Counted from the first letter of the stretch, positions 41,694-51,553 are shown. The stretch is DNA of 64,000 nucleotides from CAVTPU01 sp963736695 (GCA_963736695.1 CAVTPU010000004.1:1178001-1242000); one strand, 5' to 3'. Program-made: numbers and translations. Notes: generated by a model from the letters alone, not told the origin.

Positions 41694-44600
41694 TCAGCCG
41701 GCTCGCACCTCCTCATAGCCCTTGGCCAGCCGGGCGGCGATACGTTTGGCGGCCTTCTTCTCGGCCACCTCCGGCCGATAGCGCCGAGTGGTGATCGACC
41801 CGGCGGTGCCGACCTTGCCGGACCGGATCGAGATCACGCCATAGGCGGGGTCATGCGACAACTCCCAGAATCGGGCGGGCTTCTGCCCGGACAACTCGAA
41901 ATAGCGCCGGGGTAGCGCCGGGTCGAAGGGCTGCCCGTAGTAGAACTGGCCGGCTGCTGGCACGAGCGCCTCGATCGCGTCGGCGAACTCGGCCAACAAC
42001 CAGGTGGCCAGCATCCCTGACAGCGACTTCACCCACCAGAAGTCATGCGGGCTTTCAGGCGGGTGGGCGAAGACCCGGTCGTCGTCCCGATCGACGGCCG
42101 CCATCAGCGTCACCGGCGTGCCGTCGACCGTCTCGACCAGCACGTCGAGCGATCCGAGCAGGTCCACCGTTTCTGCGGCCCGAGGGTCGGTGAACGCGGC
42201 CAGATATCGCTGGCCCAACTCTCGAGCCACGGGCCGCTGCCGCAGCACCTCGCTGGGCGACAGCACTCGCACGCCCACGGTAACCATCCCGGAACCATCG
42301 AGGGCCGGCTTTGTGAGGCGCCAGCCCGCCCACCCGATCTCGCGCCAGAAGGTTCGCAGCACCTCGGGCACCGGACGCCCCCGGTCGGCCTCGAAGGCCG
42401 TGATCTCGTCGTCGCTGACACCCGCCCCGACCTCGACAGTGAGTCCGGCGATCATTTCACCGAAGCCGTGTTCGGTGAGATGGTTGGTGATCTCGGTCAA
42501 GGCCCGGATATGCCAGACCGGATCGCGCCCATCGTGGCGTATCCGGCCTTGGATCCACTCCCGCACCGTCAGGTCCTGGGGAATGCGGCAGTGATCGGAC
42601 CATTCAAATTCGGACAACCGCCCGCCTTGGTCGCGTAGCATGGTCAACTCTTGCCGCTGATGGGCTGCGATCGCCTCCGCTTCGGTCTCGAACCGGACGC
42701 CGCCCCGCTCGATGCTGCCGTCAAAGACACACAGTCGGGTGCGATTGGAAGTATAGCTGCCGTCCGGTTCGGGAACGTAGAACGTCCGCAGCACAGCTCC
42801 CCGCCCGGGCAGATACCAGGGGCTCGATTCGATCATGCCGTCGGCAGCGACGCTGGCCCGCCAGCGGGTCATTGCGGCTGCGGCGGTCGACGTGTCCGGG
42901 AAAGTCAGCCCCCACTGTTCACTGGCAGCGGTGTAGATCCCGTTCAGGTAGGAGATCCGGTCACCGTAGCGGATCATCTCGACCACCAGCTTCGGACTCT
43001 TGCCCCAAAATATCGCCCGTTCGCTGACTTCGGTGACTCCTGACATGAATTCTGACCGGCCGCCAGATACGATCGACGCCGCGATGAACGGCGGCTCGAC
43101 GATCTCATAGCCGTCGAAGACCCGCACCACGCCGTCACCGTCGATAAACCACACCTCGCCGGTGTCCCGATCGTGCAACAACCGGAGGCCGACCGTGTTG
43201 CCGGCCAGCACACCGAGTTTGCGATCGGAGATCTTCCGCCACGGCCGCCGTTCGATTCGGCGGGTGTCGCCCTTGCGTCGCAACGCCACCCGGTCCTCGT
43301 CGGCCGAGCCGGACAGCACCGTGGCTAGCTCAGCCGCCCGCTTCCGGTCGGCGACCAGCGGGTTGGTCCAGGTGTTGCCGCGCGAGTGGTCGTCGGGTTC
43401 ATTCGGCGCCTCAGCGATGGTGCCGGCCAACTCGTGGGCCGTGCGGACCAACGCATATTGCCTGGTGTCGAGGGCCGCGAGCATTCCCACGGCCAAGGCG
43501 TAGTGAAAGAACTGGCGGGCCACCGGCCGCTCGGGAAGCGACCAGTCGACGATCTCGGCCAGCAGATCGACCAGCAGCTGGGGCTTCTTGACGAAGTGGG
43601 CCAGCGCGAAGGCATAGCAACCGGCGGCCGCGCCGTCGCGACTGGCCCGCAGCGCGGCGAGGGCCTCGGCGTGCCCCTCCGGCCAATAGGCCACGGACGC
43701 GACCGTGTCGGCCATCGAATAGTACGACCGACGTTCGGTGAACAGTCGTCGGATCAGCGCCGACCGGGCCGACGCGGTGCCGACAGCCAGCACCGCCTTA
43801 TAGAGGCTGTATATCAAGTTCTTGATGTCTCCGACCTCCTCGGGGTGGCCGGTCGAGCCGTGTGCCGCGTCCGCCCAACGGCCGGCGTATTCGTCGAGCG
43901 CCTCGATCAGATAGGCCTCCCCTCCGGCGTGATTGAACCAGTAGAGCTGATGCCTGGCCGAGCTGCGGGCGTGAATATCGGGATGGGTCGCTTGGGTCAG
44001 CACCATCGCTCGAGCCACCCGGTCGGCCTGCGCGTCGGTCAGCCGGGGCAGGACGTAGGTCTCTTTCTTGGACCGAGAGAACAGCACACTCCACAACATA
44101 TCCACAGTGGATCCGGTGGCCGGTCGTTCAGCCAAGCGCATCAACGCGTCGAACACCACCGGCTCTGCGGCGAACCGGGCCAGAATACCGAGGATCTTCT
44201 CGGCCAGCTTCCGGGCGTCCACCCAGCCGCAATAGCCACACTCATAGGCGTCGGTTTGGTCGAGCAGGTTGAGCAGGACCGGCACCAACGCGTGGTCGGC
44301 CGACGTGATGGCGTCACCCAGCGCGGACAACACCTGACCGTGATGGCGGGCCGGCATGTCGCCGATCGCTCGCGTGACCAGCTCGACCGATTCGGGGCTA
44401 TCCGGCCGTTGGGTCAGCACGGTCTGGATAGCCCACTCGATCGCCCCCGGGTCATAGTCGTCGAGGCCGCAGCGCCGGAGGATCCGCGCGGCGACCGCTG
44501 CCCGCAGGTCGGCCGAGTCGAGCTGGTCGAGTGTGGCCCGCGACTGCGCCGGAGTCTGGAGGATCTCGAGCAGGACCGGCCTGGAGGCCTCGGCCAGCCG

Positions 44601-45884
44601 CAACCGCTCGGCCAGTTCCTCGTCGGTGCCGAAGATATCTCGACCCACGGCGGTCTGGACGTGCTGCGCGGTCACGACAGTGGCCTGATGGTATGGATCC
44701 ATGTCGAGGAGCCGACTAACCACAGTGGACAACGCGACGAGATCACTGACCACGTGGTGGAGGTTGTTGACGAAGTGCACCAGAAAAGTCCACTGTTCGT
44801 CGCTGGCGGCCAACGCCACCATCACCTCGTCGGCGGCCGGGCTGGTGGCCACGCCGGACCGTTCGTCCAGCACGGCCCGCAGGGCGGACGCGGCGAGCCC
44901 GGCCGGCAGCATGTCGACGGCGGCCGACACCTGGGCGTCGGTCAGGTCGTCCTGCTCCAATCCTTTCCAGACGAAAGCCACCCGCTCCAGCGGGTCCTGA
45001 GTCGGGTCCATGCGCAACGCCAGCAGGGCCCCGCTGGCCAACGGTCGCCAGGAGAACGATAGCCGGTAGGCCACGAAGGACCGCCGGGCCGACAGAAACG
45101 GAATCACATCGAGCTGGCCGGTCAGGTCCAGCCCGGCGAACGCGTCGAGAAACGCGGCCACGAGTGTCGTCGACGGGTTCGGTCCGATCGCCGCCACCAC
45201 GTCGGCGCGCTCGTCGGTCATTCCAAGCAGGGACGTGGTCAGCAGCCAGAAAATGGCCAGGTGCGGATCGTCGGCCAGCCCATCGAGCTCAACTCGCAGC
45301 GCGGCGTGCAGCGCGTCCCGCCGGGGGAAGGTGGTCAGCAGATGTCCGACCGCCGGGCCGGCGAGGCCGGCGTCGTCTTGGATGGCCCGGCCGTCGCGGT
45401 CGCGCAACGGCTGGGCCAGCAACCAGACCAGCCACTGATAGCGCCCGGCGAGGTCGACCGTGCTGACCGTGCGGGCCGGCTCCGTGGCCGGTGCTGCGGC
45501 GGTGGATCGCAGCCCGGCCCGGATGGCGTCTTCGTCGGCGTCGTCGCCCGCGTCGGCCAGCTCGAGCCGATAGGTCAGCCAGTCGTCCAATGAGTCACAG
45601 AGGAGCGAGATTTCCCGGGTTTCGTGGTCCTGCCACCAGACCTTTCCGTCGCCGCGCAGGTCGAGCAGGGTGAAGTTGTCTCCCTCATCGTCCAGCACGA
45701 CAAAACCGGATAAAGTCTTGTCGATGCCGCCGAAGTAGGCCCGGTTGTGCCGCAGGTGGGCGGCGACCAGATCGGTCTCCTCCGAGTCGGTGAGTCGTTC
45801 GCTCATCGCGGCCACCACCTCGGCCGTCACCGGCAGTGCGTAGAACTCGCTGAACGTCGGATCGAGGGGAACCGTCGATGTCAT
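41694..45884 (-). CDS. Giant SUKH-like/WGR domain protein, copy 2
   Basis: A 1,396-residue paralogue of 18680-22855, alignable throughout: DLVAAHLRHNRAYFGGIDKTLSGFVVLDDEGDNFTLLD at the N-terminus, YQWLVWLLAQPLRDRDG, a second SUKH-like motif VEVGAGVSDDEITAFEADRGRPVPEVLRTFWREIGWAGW near residue 1160-1200, and a C-terminal WGR domain (RFWELSHDPAYGVISIRSGKVGTAGSITTRRY then a helix ending GYEEVRAG). Length differs by only 5 residues from copy 1. It lies on the other side of the AAA+/TPR cluster, so the pair brackets it. Function unknown. Confidence 0.82.
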   Translation of the reverse strand: MTSTVPLDPTFSEFYALPVTAEVVAAMSERLTDSEETDLVAAHLRHNRAYFGGIDKTLSGFVVLDDEGDNFTLLDLRGDGKVWWQDHETREISLLCDSLDDWLTYRLELADAGDDADEDAIRAGLRSTAAAPATEPARTVSTVDLAGRYQWLVWLLAQPLRDRDGRAIQDDAGLAGPAVGHLLTTFPRRDALHAALRVELDGLADDPHLAIFWLLTTSLLGMTDERADVVAAIGPNPSTTLVAAFLDAFAGLDLTGQLDVIPFLSARRSFVAYRLSFSWRPLASGALLALRMDPTQDPLERVAFVWKGLEQDDLTDAQVSAAVDMLPAGLAASALRAVLDERSGVATSPAADEVMVALAASDEQWTFLVHFVNNLHHVVSDLVALSTVVSRLLDMDPYHQATVVTAQHVQTAVGRDIFGTDEELAERLRLAEASRPVLLEILQTPAQSRATLDQLDSADLRAAVAARILRRCGLDDYDPGAIEWAIQTVLTQRPDSPESVELVTRAIGDMPARHHGQVLSALGDAITSADHALVPVLLNLLDQTDAYECGYCGWVDARKLAEKILGILARFAAEPVVFDALMRLAERPATGSTVDMLWSVLFSRSKKETYVLPRLTDAQADRVARAMVLTQATHPDIHARSSARHQLYWFNHAGGEAYLIEALDEYAGRWADAAHGSTGHPEEVGDIKNLIYSLYKAVLAVGTASARSALIRRLFTERRSYYSMADTVASVAYWPEGHAEALAALRASRDGAAAGCYAFALAHFVKKPQLLVDLLAEIVDWSLPERPVARQFFHYALAVGMLAALDTRQYALVRTAHELAGTIAEAPNEPDDHSRGNTWTNPLVADRKRAAELATVLSGSADEDRVALRRKGDTRRIERRPWRKISDRKLGVLAGNTVGLRLLHDRDTGEVWFIDGDGVVRVFDGYEIVEPPFIAASIVSGGRSEFMSGVTEVSERAIFWGKSPKLVVEMIRYGDRISYLNGIYTAASEQWGLTFPDTSTAAAAMTRWRASVAADGMIESSPWYLPGRGAVLRTFYVPEPDGSYTSNRTRLCVFDGSIERGGVRFETEAEAIAAHQRQELTMLRDQGGRLSEFEWSDHCRIPQDLTVREWIQGRIRHDGRDPVWHIRALTEITNHLTEHGFGEMIAGLTVEVGAGVSDDEITAFEADRGRPVPEVLRTFWREIGWAGWRLTKPALDGSGMVTVGVRVLSPSEVLRQRPVARELGQRYLAAFTDPRAAETVDLLGSLDVLVETVDGTPVTLMAAVDRDDDRVFAHPPESPHDFWWVKSLSGMLATWLLAEFADAIEALVPAAGQFYYGQPFDPALPRRYFELSGQKPARFWELSHDPAYGVISIRSGKVGTAGSITTRRYRPEVAEKKAAKRIAARLAKGYEEVRAG

Positions 45885-46007
45885 GCGAGGAGGCTAACGC
45901 CACCCCCCGACAGCGTGGAGCAAACCTCCCAAGGCCGACTCTTTTGCCTACCATTAGCCGAGAATCGGTATTTACACAACGACACATGTACGTCGAAGGC
46001 GGTTCCC

Positions 46008-46739
46008 ATGACTGACAGCTTCACAGTTCGCAGTCTCACCTGCCGCGTGCGGTTCGACGGGCACACCGTGCGGATCTTTCGGTGGTGGGCTCCACTACCG
46101 TTGTTCACTTGGCACCGAATTCCGGTCGCTGACATGGCAGTCGCCACCATCATCGGCTTCGGCCAGGACGCCCCGTGCCGATATGCCATTGAGTTGTGGC
46201 GCTTCGGCGAGCCGGGGAAACGGCCCCGACCGATCCGCACCTCCCGATCGTTTGGTCCAGGTTACCCGCGTCACGAAAAGGTTGAGATCCTCGTCGCCGC
46301 GATCAACGAAGCGGTCAGCGAACGAGCATTCCGGGTGCTCTCGGCCAACCTCGAGCATGGGGCCACGGTGCCCGATATCTGGCAGTGGATCGAGCGAACC
46401 GTCCCGGAGGTCCGCGACGTGATGAACCCGCCGTATCGGGAAACTCAGCTTCGAAAGGACATCGACTGGCGGATCGCGATGCTCAGAGGTCAGCGAACGA
46501 CTCGCGAGGACTGGTCGCCGGATCACTGCGTCAGCCTCTATCGGTGGAAGCCCGACGGCTTCGGCAGGCTCGATCCTGGTGATGACCTATTCCGATTGCT
46601 CATTGACCGACTTTCGAAAGACGCCGAACCGACCCACGATGCGAGGTGGTCCACTTTTGCTCGCACCCTGATTGGCCAAGCCCAGCATTATCTCGGCCGA
46701 CGGTGGGTTCCCAAGGATCGACATCGCCTTCGCACCTAA
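46008..46739 (+). CDS. Hypothetical protein
   Basis: A 243-residue protein with an N-terminal beta-rich part (FTVRSLTCRVRFDGHTVRIFRWWAPLPLFTWHRIPVADMAVATIIGFG) that resembles a membrane-proximal or PH-like domain, and a helical C-terminus. Start ATG 46008. The frame is open far upstream only as a shadow of the giant gene on the other strand. Its stop overlaps the convergent hydrolase stop by 4 nt. No family recognised. Confidence 0.55.
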   Translation: MTDSFTVRSLTCRVRFDGHTVRIFRWWAPLPLFTWHRIPVADMAVATIIGFGQDAPCRYAIELWRFGEPGKRPRPIRTSRSFGPGYPRHEKVEILVAAINEAVSERAFRVLSANLEHGATVPDIWQWIERTVPEVRDVMNPPYRETQLRKDIDWRIAMLRGQRTTREDWSPDHCVSLYRWKPDGFGRLDPGDDLFRLLIDRLSKDAEPTHDARWSTFARTLIGQAQHYLGRRWVPKDRHRLRT

Positions 46740-47470
46740 GCGAGGTGGCGGGCGAAGAACCGGTCTGAGCTGTCCAGCTCGAACATGGGCACGTTCCGGT
46801 GTCGGCCAGAGTTGGCGTGCAGGGTCTTCTCCGGAGAGGCGAAGGCGTCGAACAGTGCCAAGGCATCCGCTCGGGGCACCAACTCGTCGTCCCACTGGAG
46901 CAGAAACTCGATCGGGATGGTGATCCGAGACGCCGTGGCGGCGAGGGTTTCCTGGCCGACGAGCCCGAGGACGGCGGCGGTGATTCTCGGCTCCGCCGCA
47001 ACCAAGGGTACGCCGATGCCGGAGCCCAGTGCCACGCCCCAGAAGCCGACCGGCCCGTCGGAGCCGATGCCGGCGAGCGTCTGGAGTGCGTCGAGGGTGT
47101 GTCGCCATTCGGGAACGGCTTGCGCCGCGAGCGCCGCGTTGTAGTCGGCCACCAGCGAGCCGACGGGCTCGCCGGCCGTTATCCGTTCCCGCAGGTGTGC
47201 GGCGAATCGCTGGTCCCGTTCGGTCGTCGGCCGGTCGCCGTGCCCGGGCGCGTCGATCGCCGCAGCCGCGAAGCCGCGCGCCGAGACGAAACGGTGGGCG
47301 CGGGCCACTACTCCAGGGGCTGACTTGTGTTGGCCGCCGCCGTGGCCGAGCAGCACCAGCGGACGGTCGCCGGTGACGTTGGCGGGCAACCAGAGGACGC
47401 CGGGAATGCCGTCGAGGGTGAAGTGACGTTCCGAGACGCCGTTCGAGGTCGTCTCTGAGGTGAAGCGCAT
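46736..47470 (-). CDS. Alpha/beta hydrolase-fold protein with nucleophile replaced by Ala
   Basis: A 244-residue alpha/beta hydrolase: PLVLLGHGGGQHKS oxyanion region, AAAAIDAPGHGDRP, elbow GFWGVALGSGIGVPLVAAEPR, and a possible late Asp/His pair (WDDELV, HRNVPMFE). The elbow should read G-x-S-x-G; the codon at 47030-47032 gives Ala (about residue 147), so the catalytic Ser is absent. Relatives in actinobacteria are usually intact hydrolases. It may be a non-enzymatic ligand-binding or decayed protein. Confidence 0.75.
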   Translation of the reverse strand: MRFTSETTSNGVSERHFTLDGIPGVLWLPANVTGDRPLVLLGHGGGQHKSAPGVVARAHRFVSARGFAAAAIDAPGHGDRPTTERDQRFAAHLRERITAGEPVGSLVADYNAALAAQAVPEWRHTLDALQTLAGIGSDGPVGFWGVALGSGIGVPLVAAEPRITAAVLGLVGQETLAATASRITIPIEFLLQWDDELVPRADALALFDAFASPEKTLHANSGRHRNVPMFELDSSDRFFARHLA

Positions 47471-47689
47471 AGGTCGTTGCCTTTCGGGATCGCTTGAGGG
47501 CGCTCCCGGGGCCGCCTAGGTCAGGCGACGAGGAAGGGGAGCGCCCACACTGATGACGCGGTAATGGGTCTCACCTCCTCAAGCCGATCTCGTGCGAGGA
47601 GACGACTCTATCAGTGCAGCGAGGAGTCGCCTCGGCGGGAAGACCCGTCAAAGGTACGGCCATCGCAGCGTCGGCGTGGGTGTCTGAAC

Positions 47690-48223
47690 CGTTCGAAACA
47701 CACACTGTGGGCGTACGGGCCAGAAGTTTCGACTCCATCGAGATCATTGCATGTGCCGGTGAGGGTCCGGCTGGCGTAGCCGATGGGACTGCGACCGGGC
47801 ACGAGGGCGAGGTAGCCACAAAGAATCCTCTCGTCGACCGGGTTTGCTCACCGGCCAGGGCCAGTTCTCGTACGACGAGTGCCTCCGCCGAGACTCCGAC
47901 GTCGGTCGCATCCACATCCCAATCCACCACGCCGCCATCGCACGGCAGCACGTCCGGCAAGCACAACAGCGCCGACTCTCCATCATGGACAGCGTGGGCC
48001 TCGCCGAGCCGCCGCCTCGAACAGAGGGAGATCCGTCACGTCATTGGACCTCAGATAGTTTCCAGCCGGCCCGCAACGGCGCCTGTTCCCGCCCGGCCGA
48101 GGCCTCCGGCCCGCCACCCAGCAACCACGGATGACCCAACTGGGCAAACGGAAAGGTGCCATATCTCATCAGCATCTCCGCTTGCCATAACCCGGTGCTG
48201 CCCACCCAGTCGCCCATGGCCAC
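47690..48223 (-). pseudogene. Broken paralogue of the 15848-16579 gene
   Basis: Frame pieces reproduce the intact gene: WVAMGDW, STGLWQAEMLMRYGTFPFAQLGHPWLLGGGPEAS, PLRAGWK, VVDWDVDATDVGVSAEALVVRELALAGEQT, YASRTLTGTCNDLDGVETSGPYAH. They lie in different reading frames, and about 28 residues between MGDW and GSTGLWQ are deleted. The leader (GGAAGG, GTG GCC ATG GGC GAC) is conserved. A frameshifted and internally deleted duplicate. Confidence 0.8.
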
Positions 48224-48293
48224 CCATCCTTCCAGGGGTCGTTCCCGGCAGCGAAGCCACTCCCGTTGCGCACGCCTCGCTGCCGGACACTGC

Positions 48294-50747
48294 TCAGTGC
48301 GGCAGCCTGCGAATGGTGAGGTCCGGGTCGCGCATGATCTCGGACTCGGTGAACCGCTCGTCGACCCACTGCTTCGCGGCATACATGCGGGTCTGGTCCA
48401 GGTGGAAGGGTGAGGCGGGGTTGGCAGACTGCGAATACGTCATGATGGTGCGCGACCGTGGGCCATGTGGCGTCAACTCCACCGCCATGATGAAACTCGA
48501 TCCATATTCGACCTCCGGAAACGCACCGTCACCACCCACGGCGCCTGCCGGCTGGGTAATGTTGAAGCAGCCCTCCTGTTCGGTGCAGCCGTGGATTGGG
48601 ATCGACTCGAAGCGCTGCGCGGCGCCCAGTGTGATGTCGAGCGATATGTGGTTGGTTCGGAACAAACGCACCGTGTCGGCGAGGGCCGCCCGGACCGCCG
48701 GGTGGGTCGTGTTGAGGCCCCGAGGGGTGGTCAACGGGTGGCTGGGATCGAACGGGGTCCGCCACATGTCGAGGCCAGCGGAGGCTTGGACTCGCGTGAG
48801 ATATTCGCGCCACAGCACGGCTCCGGGACGGTCGATCTCGGCCCGCAGATCCCAGTGCGCCAGCGTGTCGCACGCATCCCTGACGGCGACCAGACGGCCG
48901 TCACTGGCGGGCAGAGTCGGGGTGGCCCGGCACATCGCCACAGCGGCGTCGCGGACGAGTTCGGCGCTGTAGTCGCGGTTGCCCAGCATCATGGCCTGCA
49001 GTGCGGGCAAGGTGAACCTGGGGCGGCCGAGGTCGTCAGTCCCGTCGAGCCGCCCGGCAATCATGTTCTGAGTGAGTCGAGTCCGAATGGAACGCGGGGT
49101 GTCGACATCGCCGACGATGGCTGGATATCCGGTCAGCGGAGCAGCCGGATTGCTCAGCCAGTGACTGTCGTTGGAGTTGGACACGTGGTCGTCGCGAGTC
49201 AGGCTGGGCAGGTGGCCAGGGCCGAACAGTCCCGGCTCCACGGCGTCGGGGTCGCTGCCCCAATGACAGGCGCTACGCGCACCGTCGAGGAGGGTGACGA
49301 CGGTGCCGTTGATGTCGACCGTGCCGGGCCTCGGCCCCAACCCTTCGGAGTTCGGTGGAACGCAGCGCGCGTGCAGGGCGTCTGTGACGTGTGGCACGAC
49401 CTGAACGTCACCGAAGTATGCGGCGCCGGTGGAGTCAGCCGCCACCGTGGTAAAGATGGGCAGGCCCTGATAGCGGGCCTGCGCCCGGCGCAGGTCCGCG
49501 ACGCTGTGCGATCGGTTCATGGCGAGCCACTGGTCGACCGCGCGCAGGTTGCCGGCATTGGCGTCGTGAACGACGAATGCGGTGCGCTCGGACCAGTCCA
49601 GCAGACCCGGCAGTTGCAACACCGGCCCGTCCGGGGTGCGATAGAGGGTCCGGCTGACCGTGGTAACTGTGCCGTCGGTGTGGCGCACCGGCACGCGTAC
49701 CCGGTGCTGTGTCATTTTGCGCACTGTGCCATCGACGAGATAGCTCGTCGGGTCGCCGGGGACGAGCGTCAACTGGGTGAGAGTAAACGTTTGGGCGGTG
49801 GACCACGTGTGACTCCATGCCAGCCGGTCCGTGTGGCCGATCATGACGACGGGCAGTCCGTAGAGTGTGGCGCCGCTGACATTCATCTCGCCGGGGATCG
49901 TCAGATGCTGCTGATAGAAGCGGCGCATGCCGCGCCAGGGTTGGTGCGGGTTGGCCAACACCATGCCATCGTGTCCGAGCGTGGCGGTGCGGCCGAGCGC
50001 GATTGCATTGCTACCCAGCCCTGCGGCGCGGCTCAGCGGCGCCGCGACCGTCGGCGTCGTCATAGTTGGCGTCGTCGTGACCTTCGCGTCGGCGGGTGGA
50101 GCGCTGGCGGCGATGAGGGTGTCCAACGCGGCGCCGCCGCCCTGGGTCGTGCCCTGATATGCCAGCCGCCACATGTCCAACTCGGTGATCGGACGCAGCC
50201 AGGCCGCGTCCCGACACGTCGGGTCGGGCCAACGGGTTCCTTTGTGGTCTGCCCGATAACGGTTATAGCCGTTCGCATAGCCGCGCATCAGATCCCGCGC
50301 CTGGCGAGACGGTCCCAGCGGCTCCGGCCGCTTCAGCAGTTCCTCCACCACATGGCTTTCATTGAGCTGCCGGTAGTAGAAGTCGCTGTCGAGGTTGTTC
50401 TTCCCGTCAACGGTCACGGCCGACGAGCCGAACCACCGCGAACGCTGCCCGGACAGTGTCACCATGTTGTCGGCGAACAGGCACCCGTTGTCCTCGGCGA
50501 AGGCGAAGCCGGCCCCATATCCCAACCCCGCGTAGTCGCGGGCGAGGATGTGTGCAATGCCGTGCCCGGTTCGGCGGATGACCGTGCCATGCCTGGGCGC
50601 CCCGCGACCATCGTCAGCGGAGGCCGGCGCAAACACTCCGACACTGGCAGCCACCGCCAGCACACCGACACCCACGAGCACGATCTGCCTGCCACGCATC
50701 GACGGTCTTCGGTTCAAAAGCCACCGACTCCCAGTCTGATGAAACAC
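48294..50747 (-). CDS. Secreted penicillin acylase-family (Ntn) amidase
   Basis: An 817-residue precursor. A signal peptide is clear: NRRPSMRGR then a hydrophobic run ending FAPASADDG. The alpha region carries GAGFAFAEDNGCLFADNM. The autoproteolysis site is LG-SNAIALG, with Ser about residue 246 as the new N-terminal nucleophile of the beta chain, and MVLANPHQPW follows. This arrangement is that of actinomycete acyl-homoserine lactone/aculeacin-type acylases, which cleave fatty-acyl amides outside the cell. GTG 50747 is chosen because GAGGAGAG lies just upstream; ATG 50699 has no such site and the longer frame (to 50852) is unsupported. Confidence 0.87.
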   Translation of the reverse strand: MFHQTGSRWLLNRRPSMRGRQIVLVGVGVLAVAASVGVFAPASADDGRGAPRHGTVIRRTGHGIAHILARDYAGLGYGAGFAFAEDNGCLFADNMVTLSGQRSRWFGSSAVTVDGKNNLDSDFYYRQLNESHVVEELLKRPEPLGPSRQARDLMRGYANGYNRYRADHKGTRWPDPTCRDAAWLRPITELDMWRLAYQGTTQGGGAALDTLIAASAPPADAKVTTTPTMTTPTVAAPLSRAAGLGSNAIALGRTATLGHDGMVLANPHQPWRGMRRFYQQHLTIPGEMNVSGATLYGLPVVMIGHTDRLAWSHTWSTAQTFTLTQLTLVPGDPTSYLVDGTVRKMTQHRVRVPVRHTDGTVTTVSRTLYRTPDGPVLQLPGLLDWSERTAFVVHDANAGNLRAVDQWLAMNRSHSVADLRRAQARYQGLPIFTTVAADSTGAAYFGDVQVVPHVTDALHARCVPPNSEGLGPRPGTVDINGTVVTLLDGARSACHWGSDPDAVEPGLFGPGHLPSLTRDDHVSNSNDSHWLSNPAAPLTGYPAIVGDVDTPRSIRTRLTQNMIAGRLDGTDDLGRPRFTLPALQAMMLGNRDYSAELVRDAAVAMCRATPTLPASDGRLVAVRDACDTLAHWDLRAEIDRPGAVLWREYLTRVQASAGLDMWRTPFDPSHPLTTPRGLNTTHPAVRAALADTVRLFRTNHISLDITLGAAQRFESIPIHGCTEQEGCFNITQPAGAVGGDGAFPEVEYGSSFIMAVELTPHGPRSRTIMTYSQSANPASPFHLDQTRMYAAKQWVDERFTESEIMRDPDLTIRRLPH

Positions 50748-50924
50748 TGTCTCTCTCCTCTTATGCTGAAGCGAGCCCGCGTGGCTCGCCCGCTTGACGA
50801 AGCCTGCCGTCGACGGGCGTGTCGTGTCGGTAGTGCCGGCATCCGTGCTCACCTGGGGCTGTCCTCACCCGTGGACCGCCTAGCCGCGTCGGTCGTACCA
50901 TCTCCATGGGTGTGCTGAACGGAG

Positions 50925-51374
50925 ATGGATGTGATTCACAACGCCACGAAGCATGTCGATTCCGTGAAACGTGAGCTGCTGCCTCCAGAGCGGGCGTTCA
51001 TTCCCGGAGGATTCCTTTTCGGCTGGGCCATAGAGGCTGGGCGGCACAACACGGAGGAACTCCTGGGAGACGACGTCGCCGCCGTGCTGCGCGGGTTCGA
51101 GCACCGAGAGTTGACTGCCGCGAGCCTCTTCGAATCGCTTGGTGGAATGCTAGACGAAGAGACCCTCGACGAGGCCGGATACGCCTTCGCGGAGTCGTAT
51201 GTGGGCTGGGACGCCGGGCAGTATTTCGCCGATTTCCGGCAACTGCTCGCTCCGCACCTGCCGAGCATCTGGCACGTCGCGGACACCTGGGCCAACTACG
51301 ACCGGATGAAGGCGCACGTCGAGACGCGCTACCGGACATGGCTCCGGACCGATCCACAGCAGTGCCGCTTGTAA
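50925..51374 (+). CDS. DUF7832-like small protein
   Basis: A 149-residue protein with LPPERAFIPGGFLFGWAIEAGRHNTEELLGDDVAAVLRGFEHRELTAASLFESLGGMLDEETL, an architecture seen in small immunity-type proteins (DUF7832-like; family assignment tentative). ATG 50925 follows GGAG. Divergent from the acylase. Its stop codon lies within the left arm of the 39-nt inverted repeat at 51368-51406. Confidence 0.6.
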   Translation: MDVIHNATKHVDSVKRELLPPERAFIPGGFLFGWAIEAGRHNTEELLGDDVAAVLRGFEHRELTAASLFESLGGMLDEETLDEAGYAFAESYVGWDAGQYFADFRQLLAPHLPSIWHVADTWANYDRMKAHVETRYRTWLRTDPQQCRL

Positions 51375-51406
51375 CCTACCTAGAAATTTTCTAGGTAGGT
51401 TACAAG
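51368..51406. terminator. 39-nt near-perfect inverted repeat overlapping a stop codon
   Basis: CTTGTAACCTACCTAGAAA is followed by one T and then its exact reverse complement. The TAA (51372-51374) of the preceding gene is inside the left arm. The repeat is AT-rich for this genome. It could work as a terminator hairpin or a protein-binding site; the low GC content and perfect length (19 bp arms) are unusual here. Confidence 0.6.
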
Positions 51407-51553
51407 GCCCTGATGGAGAGCCGTGATGGCATCGAGTTGCTGATGGATGCCGTGCTATACAGCGCTCTCGCTGACCGAAACCTCGTGGCGCTAGGAGGTT
51501 CGATACTCTGCACACCTGCGAGGCGGGGCGAGTCGAGAAGGAGCTGGTTGGCG

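Noticed and set aside
43386..45062. A 558-codon + strand frame
   Set aside because: Antisense of the giant SUKH/WGR protein; no independent features.
47614..48972. A 452-codon + strand frame
   Set aside because: Antisense of the broken paralogue and the acylase C-terminus.
48465..50918. An 817-codon + strand frame over the acylase gene
   Set aside because: Shadow of the acylase: low-complexity and Arg-rich, no domain, and the minus-strand protein has clear motifs and a signal peptide.
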